A model generated the notes under the pieces. That model saw only the letters and a program-made list of their open reading frames with translations. It ran no database searches and was not told the origin of the DNA. Shown in pieces: positions 31,261 through 36,317 of a DNA stretch of 36,317 bases. The DNA is from Thermoplasmatota archaeon (GTDB lineage Archaea; Thermoplasmatota; E2; DHVEG-1): contig JAUWBM010000015.1 in the NCBI GenBank assembly GCA_030601705.1, positions 1-36,317 on the forward strand. The letters are read 5' to 3'. Position 1 is the first letter of the stretch. Every line of letters begins with the position of its first letter. A program made the position numbers and the translations under genes.

Positions 31261-31458
31261 ATTTATCCAAAAAGAGTTGAACAATCTGTTGCGTTCTTAT
31301 TGCCATTTGTGGCAGGTGGTTTTATCTATATCGCTGTGACGGATTTAATACCTGAGATCAAAAAGGAACTCGATATTAAAAAATCTATGGCAACCATACT
31401 AGTTTTTATGTGTGGAATATTGATTATGTGGCTAACCAAAACAGTTTTTGGCGGTTAA
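31261..31458 (+). pseudogene. C-terminal remnant of a ZIP metal transporter
   Basis: 65 codons open after a TGA at 31258-31260, with no usable start. FLLPFVAGGFIYIAVTDLIP and the last TM (VFMCGILIMWL) match the last two helices of ZIP/ZupT transporters. The rest of the gene (~180 residues) is absent upstream. It is a decayed gene sitting just before hypC. Confidence 0.7.
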
Positions 31459-31520
31459 ATAACTGGCATTACAGTTTCTATAGGTAAAATTTATAATGTA
31501 ACCTAAATTACAGTCGGATT

Positions 31521-31754
31521 GTGTGTTTAGCAATTCCTGGTAAAATAGTGTCACTCGATAAGAAAAAAGAATATGCATCCATTGACTACGGAGACGGTAC
31601 AAAACGCAAGGCAAATGTGTCTCTCGTAGATGTTAAGATTGGTGATTATGTTTTAGTTCATGCTGGTTTTGCAATTCAAGTATTAGATGAGAAAGAAGCC
31701 AATGAAACACTGGATTTATTCAGAGAAATGTTATCTTCTGAGGAGGAGGCATAG
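31521..31754 (+). CDS. hypC: Hydrogenase maturation chaperone HypC
   Basis: 77 aa from GTG 31521, giving the required MCLAIPGKIV N-terminus with Cys2. AFAIQVL and GDYVLVHAGF are typical. HypC carries the Fe(CN)2CO intermediate between HypD and the [NiFe] hydrogenase large subunit. Its TAG overlaps the GTG of hypD by one base. Confidence 0.92.
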   Translation: MCLAIPGKIVSLDKKKEYASIDYGDGTKRKANVSLVDVKIGDYVLVHAGFAIQVLDEKEANETLDLFREMLSSEEEA

Positions 31755-32836
31755 TGTTTTCACTTCGTGATAAAAAAATCGCTAATGAAATCGTTTCTAA
31801 GATAAAAAAAATGGATGTAAATCTTAAATTTATGCATGTTTGTGGAACACACCAGGATACACTTGTTAAAAACGGCTTAGATGTTTTGTTCAGAGAATGT
31901 AGTATAGATATAGGTCAGGGACCTGGTTGTCCAGTATGCGTGACAACTCCAAGGGAAATTGAGGAGATGCTGCTTCTGGCAAGAAAGGGCAAGGTTGTAA
32001 CAACTTTTGGAGATATGATACAAGTTCCAGGAGAAAAATACTCTCTGCAAAGTATGAGAACAGAAGGCTATGACGTTCAAATGGTGTATGGTATAGAAGA
32101 TGCTGTAAATCTTGCTGAAAATCGTAAGGATAAAGACGTTGTTTTCATGGCTGTAGGTTTTGAAACGACTGCTCCTACTACAGCTTCAGTATTAATCAAA
32201 GATCTTCCATCTAATTTCTCAATTTTAAGTTGTCATCGAATAATTCCACCTGCTTTAAAAGCTATCCTGGATATGGGGGAATTAAAGATCGATGGTTTTA
32301 TTGAACCAGGTCACGTTTCCACAATCATAGGATTAAAACCATACGAGTTTATCTCAAAGGATTATGATGTTCCTCAGGTAATTGCTGGTTTTGAACCTCT
32401 TGATCTCCTGATGGCTGTTTGGATGCTTGTTCATCAGATACAACGTGGAGAAGCTGCAGTTGAAAATGAGTATGTACGTGCAGTAAAGGAAGACGGTAAC
32501 ATTAAAGCTCAAATGGCAATAAATGAAGTTTTTGAATTAGTAGATGTAAAATGGAGAGGTTTTCCTGTTATACCTAAGTCAGGTCTAAAGCTACGAGATA
32601 AGTTTGAGGACTATGATGCGCGAAAAAGATATGAAGACAAACTTCAGGATTTAAGCGGTAAAGAGTTTAACGAACCTGCAGGATGTCGATGTGGAGAGGT
32701 ATTAAGAGGATTAATATCTTCTCAAGAATGTCCTTTATTTGGAAATAAATGTACACCTAGTACCCCAGTTGGTCCGTGCATGGTAAGTATCGAAGGTAGT
32801 TGCAGTATCGAGTATCGTTACGCAAAGAAGCAGTGA
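31754..32836 (+). CDS. hypD: Hydrogenase maturation protein HypD
   Basis: 360 aa. Conserved motifs: FMHVCGTHQDT, GPGCPVCVT, FGDMIQVPG, FMAVGFETTAPT, and the Fe-S cysteines in the C-terminal GCRCGEVLRG, SQECPLFGNKCTP and GPCMVS. With HypC it builds the iron centre of [NiFe] hydrogenases. hypA/B/E/F and the hydrogenase itself are outside the window, but the pair implies the organism makes a [NiFe] hydrogenase. Confidence 0.95.
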   Translation: MFSLRDKKIANEIVSKIKKMDVNLKFMHVCGTHQDTLVKNGLDVLFRECSIDIGQGPGCPVCVTTPREIEEMLLLARKGKVVTTFGDMIQVPGEKYSLQSMRTEGYDVQMVYGIEDAVNLAENRKDKDVVFMAVGFETTAPTTASVLIKDLPSNFSILSCHRIIPPALKAILDMGELKIDGFIEPGHVSTIIGLKPYEFISKDYDVPQVIAGFEPLDLLMAVWMLVHQIQRGEAAVENEYVRAVKEDGNIKAQMAINEVFELVDVKWRGFPVIPKSGLKLRDKFEDYDARKRYEDKLQDLSGKEFNEPAGCRCGEVLRGLISSQECPLFGNKCTPSTPVGPCMVSIEGSCSIEYRYAKKQ

Positions 32837-32858
32837 AAAAAGTCGCTTTTATCTTATT

Positions 32859-33008
32859 TTAAAGAAAATGCCCCTCATGCTCTTTCTTATGCTTTTTTTG
32901 TTTTATGACTTCAATTTTCCTCTTTAGAATTGTCATATCCCTCTTGTCTATTCTAGGTTTTGTATGAAAGTATCGCCTATTGAGAGGAAATCTATATCTT
33001 GGTCTCAT
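32859..33008 (-). CDS. 49-aa very basic protein of unknown function
   Basis: ORF MRPRYRFPLNRRYFHTKPRI and a helical KRDMTILKRKIEVIKQKKHK tail, with a weak GAAGG site upstream. It fills an otherwise empty space on the strand opposite hypD. The Arg/Lys/Tyr content suggests RNA or ribosome binding. No family recognised; it may be a chance ORF. Confidence 0.4.
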   Translation of the reverse strand: MRPRYRFPLNRRYFHTKPRIDKRDMTILKRKIEVIKQKKHKKEHEGHFL

Positions 33009-33101
33009 ATGTTGCCTTCGTGTAGCTTAAATCATAACAGATAATGTAGTAATGTTTTATAAAGAAATAGCTATTATAAAATTGTAAATTGAGGGAGAAA
33101 A

Positions 33102-33443
33102 ATGGCTTTTTGTAAGGAATGTGGAGTGAAATTAGCAGCAGATGCAAACTATTGTTCATCTTGTGGCGTTTCTGTAAAAGATGTTACAAGAGAGGAGTTT
33201 ACAATAAAATCAGATGATCTTATAAAAACGGTAAAAAAATTAATCCATGAGGGAAACGTTAGAAGAATCATTATAAAAGATGAAAAAGGAAGAACACTCC
33301 TTGAGGTCCCTGTTACAATTGGAGTGGTAGGCGCTATTATTGCTCCCTGGCTCGCAGCTCTTGGAGTAATAGGTGCGTTAGTGACCAATTGTACGATTGT
33401 TATAGAAAGAAAAAGTAAGCAACCTGTCTCTAGGAATCAATGA
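33102..33443 (+). CDS. Zinc-ribbon plus DUF4342 protein
   Basis: 113 aa with a GGGAG site before the ATG. The N-terminal ribbon is FCKECGVK...YCSSCGVS (four Cys, residues 4-21). A DUF4342 domain covers ~30-105: LIKTVKKLIHEGNVRRIIIK, TLLEVPVTIGVVGAIIAPWL and LVTNCTIVIER. The Gly/Ala/Pro-rich segment (~70-95) could insert in a membrane. Function not established. Confidence 0.8.
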   Translation: MAFCKECGVKLAADANYCSSCGVSVKDVTREEFTIKSDDLIKTVKKLIHEGNVRRIIIKDEKGRTLLEVPVTIGVVGAIIAPWLAALGVIGALVTNCTIVIERKSKQPVSRNQ

Positions 33444-33534
33444 AAAAATAAAATTATATGCGGGTCAGTTTCTAAGGAGAATCAGACGGAAATTGACGAT
33501 TTCTTGGTAAATTTTTAATTCAGAACCGCTCCTC

Positions 33535-34203
33535 TCAGTAGTTCCGAATGCAAAATTCTACGAAGGAATCAATTTTTTTGAGGAGAGAATCCTGCTGAGG
33601 GTGTTGTACTTTCTGCCGTTTTTCTGAATGGTTTTTACGAAGGAAACCTGTTTCGTCTATAAAATCATCCAAACTTGCCTGTGATTTCCGATTACTTGAA
33701 AGAAATCCACCTGTCTTTTTACGTATTATTGGAAAAGCTCTCCGGTCCTTAAACTTGACATAACTTTGTTTTTCACCATTATCCAGATTTACTCCAAAGA
33801 CTTTGGTGATGCTTTTAAGCTCCTGATAACTGATTATCTTTGAATGCTTTGTTTTCATCATTGCTTGCAGTGCTATCTTGTTTTTGTCACTGAGGTAATA
33901 TATCGCCTTTCCCTCTACCCGTGTTCGTTGGATCATCGGGAGATACCTCCTTAATCTGCGAAGTGTATTGTGTGTATCAATATTTGAATGGACATAACCC
34001 TCTTCCATTAATCTTTGTAGGAGTTCGAGAGATTTACCTTTGATACATGGTTCTCGTAAGTTAATACTTGGTAGATCAGTTGTATGAGAGTAAACAACAA
34101 ATTCAGTTAATCCCATTTCTTTTGCAACCCTGTATTTGCTTTTACCTTTGAGGACTTCTTCACGTATTTTTTGTATAGTTTCTTTTGATAGTGGCTTGGC
34201 CAT
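33535..34203 (-). CDS. HTH-containing protein of unknown function
   Basis: 222 aa. Residues ~5-45 form a resolvase-like helix-turn-helix (ETIQKIREEVLKGKSKYRVA then KEMGLTEFVVYSH). Residues ~55-115 look like a winged helix (LLQRLMEEGYV, wing VEGKAIYYLSD). The C-terminal ~90 residues are basic and low in structure. Probably a DNA-binding regulator. A TATA-like TTTTTATAG lies about 20 bases before the start, giving a leaderless message. Confidence 0.6.
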   Translation of the reverse strand: MAKPLSKETIQKIREEVLKGKSKYRVAKEMGLTEFVVYSHTTDLPSINLREPCIKGKSLELLQRLMEEGYVHSNIDTHNTLRRLRRYLPMIQRTRVEGKAIYYLSDKNKIALQAMMKTKHSKIISYQELKSITKVFGVNLDNGEKQSYVKFKDRRAFPIIRKKTGGFLSSNRKSQASLDDFIDETGFLRKNHSEKRQKVQHPQQDSLLKKIDSFVEFCIRNY

Positions 34204-34349
34204 ATTTGGAAGATTTTATTTGAAACTATAAAAAGGTATTGAAAAGTGAGAGAATTTGCTTTTACAATCTAATAAAAAAATCATGCAGACATTGTGCGAA
34301 TTTGCTCAGACACTAAAAAAGTTATTTAAGTTGGAGATGTTAAACTATT

Positions 34350-34829
34350 ATGATGAAACATTCGCTAAAAATAGGATTCAGCTTTGGTTTAACCTCTGGA
34401 ATAATCACAACGCTTGGATTAATGGTAGGGTTACATTCTGGAACCCACTCAAAACCTGTGGTTATTGGCGGTATACTGGTAATAGCAATTGCAGATGCAT
34501 TATCAGACGCATTGGGTATTCACATCTCTGAAGAATCTGAAAATAAACATACTGTGAAAGAGACATGGGAATCGGCAATCTCTACTTTTTCCTGTAAATT
34601 TGTTTGTGCATTAACATTTATTATTCCAGTTATATTGTTTGAGCTTTCAATAGCAATTGTGGTGGGTGTAATTTGGGGGTTATCCGTGTTATCTTTGCTT
34701 AGTTTTTACATTGCTAAGGAACAAAAGGTAAAACCTTGGAAAGTGGTTGCAGAACACCTGATTATTGCTTTATTAGTGATAGTTATAACTCATTATGTTG
34801 GTGATTTGATAGCATCAACATTTGGTTAG
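34350..34829 (+). CDS. VIT1/CCC1-like membrane protein
   Basis: 159 aa with GGAG before the tandem ATGs (34350, 34353). FGLTSGIITTLGLMVGL and VVIGGILVIAIADALSDALG then HISEES follow the VIT family pattern, where the first helices carry GxxDG...G and the E/D-rich helix passes Fe or Mn. It is short of the usual ~220 aa and lacks the long cytoplasmic metal-binding helices, so it is a reduced member. Likely a metal-ion transporter. Confidence 0.7.
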   Translation: MMKHSLKIGFSFGLTSGIITTLGLMVGLHSGTHSKPVVIGGILVIAIADALSDALGIHISEESENKHTVKETWESAISTFSCKFVCALTFIIPVILFELSIAIVVGVIWGLSVLSLLSFYIAKEQKVKPWKVVAEHLIIALLVIVITHYVGDLIASTFG

Positions 34830-34898
34830 GCAATCTTAAGGCAAAATAATCAAGGAAGAAAAGGGATTATTGGAGAATCGGCACAACGTTTTAGATGA

Positions 34899-34915
34899 AA
34901 AAACCCTAGGTTTTT
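34899..34915 (+). terminator. Hairpin after the VIT-like gene
   Basis: AAAAACC (34899-34905) and GGTTTTT (34909-34915) form a perfect 7-bp stem around CTA, about 70 bases after the stop. With its T-rich arm it may end transcription; the distance makes this moderate. Confidence 0.4.
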
Positions 34916-35005
34916 GGGAGGATAAAAAGGGATTGAAAAACAAGGTTTTCCACAATAATATTACTGCCAATTTGGTTTTAGCCAGAAAATCTATGTAAGA
35001 ATAGT

Positions 35006-35029
35006 TATATAAAGGAGATCCCTCCTTTT
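35006..35029 (+). promoter_or_regulatory. TFB promoter with overlapping perfect dyad
   Basis: TATA box TTATATAAA (35006-35014). A perfect 7-bp inverted repeat AAAGGAG (35012-35018) / CTCCTTT (35023-35029) around ATCC overlaps the 3' edge of the TATA box and covers the stretch before the expected start near 35037. A protein bound there would block TBP or polymerase. Confidence 0.55.
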
Positions 35030-35071
35030 TGTTGTAGAGTGGATTAATAGAGTTTTACAGGTCTGATTTAA

Positions 35072-36010
35072 TTGGCAAGCAAAAAAGATAAACAAAAAAT
35101 AGAAGAAACTGTTAAATGCCCTGAATGCGGGGGCACACATCTTAGTAGAGACTATTCCAGAGCTGAATTGGTATGTAGAGACTGTGGACTTGTTATTGAT
35201 GAAGATCTAATTGATCATGGACCTGAATGGCGTGCATTTGACAGCGATCAAAGAGAAAAACGAGCACGAACAGGAGCTCCGATGACCTACACCATTCATG
35301 ACAAAGGCCTCAGTACCATGATCGGTTGGACAAACAGAGACGCTTACGGAAAATCTATTCCAACCAAAAACAGGGCGCAGCTATTTAGAATGAGAAAATG
35401 GCAGGCGAGAACCAGAATTAGTGATGGAACAGAGAGAAACCTTGCCCTTGCTCTTTCTAATCTTGATAGAATGTCATCAGGCATGGAGCTTCCTAGAACG
35501 GTTCGGGAGACTGCTGCTATGATCTATCGGAAAGCGGCTTCAAAGAAATTGGTTAGAGGGAGAAGCATAGAAGGTGTTTCTGCTGCAGCTTTGTATGCTG
35601 CATGTAGGCAGTGTCGTGTGCCACGGACACTTGATGAAATAAGTAGTATTGCACGTATGTCACGGAAAGATGTCGGGAGGAACTATAGATATGTCGCCCG
35701 TGAATTAGAATTAAAATTGATACCAACGTCCCCAGAGGACTATATATCACGATTTTGCAGTGAGTTAAAGCTCAGTGGCGACGTAAAGGCTAAAACAACA
35801 GAAATACTCAAAGAGGCGGCAGATAAAGAACTCACCAGTGGACGGGGTCCGACAGGTATTGCAGCAGCATCTCTCTATATCGCAACAGTGCTTTGTGGTG
35901 AACGACGAACACAACAAGAGATTGCAGATGTTGCGGGCGTAACAGAAGTAACAATTCGAAACAGATACAAAGAACTTACAAAAAAACTAGATATAGACAT
36001 CATCCTGTAG
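35072..36010 (+). CDS. tfb: Transcription initiation factor TFB
   Basis: 312 aa from TTG 35072 (MASKKDKQ). N-terminal zinc ribbon C16, C19, C35, C38; B-finger region [18 protein letters not shown]; then two cyclin-fold repeats (~125-205 and ~215-305), each with the [16 protein letters not shown] / [16 protein letters not shown] helix. It recruits RNA polymerase to TBP-bound promoters and reads the BRE. Full length and intact. Many archaea carry several TFBs; whether this is the only one cannot be told. Confidence 0.95.
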   Translation: MASKKDKQKIEETVKCPECGGTHLSRDYSRAELVCRDCGLVIDEDLIDHGPEWRAFDSDQREKRARTGAPMTYTIHDKGLSTMIGWTNRDAYGKSIPTKNRAQLFRMRKWQARTRISDGTERNLALALSNLDRMSSGMELPRTVRETAAMIYRKAASKKLVRGRSIEGVSAAALYAACRQCRVPRTLDEISSIARMSRKDVGRNYRYVARELELKLIPTSPEDYISRFCSELKLSGDVKAKTTEILKEAADKELTSGRGPTGIAAASLYIATVLCGERRTQQEIADVAGVTEVTIRNRYKELTKKLDIDIIL

Positions 36011-36024
36011 ACTTACCGTTCTAT

Positions 36025-36317
36025 CTATTTGCTCTTCTTTTTAGCTAAACATATTTCAATTGTAGATACATTAGATGTTCTACCTTCTTCGTTTGTGATA
36101 GATTCTGTTCCTATTTTTATTTCTTTGATTTTTGCATCTGTAACAAACCGGTTTCTCACAATTTCCGCCGCATCTACCGCCGTACTTATTGCTCTGCCTC
36201 TAGCTTTAATAACTACTTCAGTTTAACTGCTAAACTGTGTTACTACGGCAAGCACGTAACTCATTGGCGGTTTCCTTCCGACATATATTACGTTTTCATC
36301 AGTTCTTCTTTCTTCTG
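36025..36317 (-). pseudogene. Alba DNA/RNA-binding protein gene interrupted by an in-frame TAA
   Basis: Read leftward from the window edge the frame gives NVIYVGRKPPMSYVLAVVTQ then FSS, TAA (36223-36225), then [20 protein letters not shown] and IVRNRF, ending CLAKKKSK at 36025. This is a clear Alba protein, an abundant archaeal chromatin and RNA-binding protein. Relative to the usual [15 protein letters not shown] the copy lacks one codon and has TAA in the loop. The 5' end is beyond the window. A sequencing error, a recent pseudogene, or a split two-part protein are all possible. Confidence 0.75.

Noticed and set aside
36223..36225. Recoding of the Alba stop (pyrrolysine or selenocysteine)
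   Set aside because: The codon is TAA, not TAG or TGA, and no recoding signal is visible.
1..36317. CRISPR array or rRNA operon
   Set aside because: No regularly spaced repeats and no rRNA-like conserved stretches were seen on either strand.

Overview
The window is archaeal. Support comes from a transcription factor B gene, an Alba gene, an archaeal-lipid UbiA prenyltransferase, a family-4 uracil-DNA glycosylase, TATA boxes about 25 bases before the inferred transcription starts, and GGTGA/GGAGG ribosome binding sites. The large secreted C25 (gingipain-like) peptidases with PKD/CARDB-like tails, and the N-terminal style of the secreted proteins (for example MKKKLLGIFVCMLLIA), suggest a Thermoplasmatota lineage of the Marine Benthic Group D type. 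That assignment is inference; no rRNA is present to settle it.

Layout. 1-11400 is an accessory, rearranged region. It holds a broken phosphoesterase-type fragment; a small basic ORF plus PIN nuclease pair; a GIY-YIG/membrane-protein cassette bracketed by an exact 30-bp direct repeat; a two-gene unit (winged-helix protein plus a 560-aa unknown) bracketed by a 15-bp inverted repeat; a DDE transposase whose natural start codon is missing; a secreted DUF2341/LamG protein; a beta-helix gene cut by an IS5-type remnant; a zinc-finger/methyltransferase pair; a gene reduced to its signal peptide; and a tyrosine recombinase with a small upstream partner.

11677-18492 is the most notable part: three secreted proteins in a row on the + strand, a C25 peptidase, a peptidylarginine-deiminase-type enzyme, and a second C25 peptidase. 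The two peptidases share a near-identical C-terminal domain. The order suggests extracellular protein breakdown coupled to arginine deimination, parallel to the gingipain and PPAD enzymes of Porphyromonas gingivalis.

18855-21101 looks like a small integrated element. A decayed copy of the 3' half of tRNA-Gly lies at one end and the intact tRNA-Gly(CCC) at the other. A CcdA/RHH-like ORF runs into the tRNA, and a nucleotide-sugar dehydrogenase is the cargo.

21237-36317 is mostly ordinary housekeeping sequence: an M20 dipeptidase, an LsrF-type aldolase/thiolase with a zinc dehydrogenase, an AIM24 protein with a membrane partner, an isoprenoid-lipid cluster (UbiA, dolichol/phytol-kinase-like, thymidylate-kinase-like), a NUDIX hydrolase with PurQ, a cupin, uracil-DNA glycosylase, HypC-HypD, a DUF4342 protein, a VIT-like transporter, TFB and Alba. 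It also contains a good candidate for a small structured RNA (28137-28193), a perfect dyad in the TFB promoter, and an Alba reading frame broken by an in-frame TAA.
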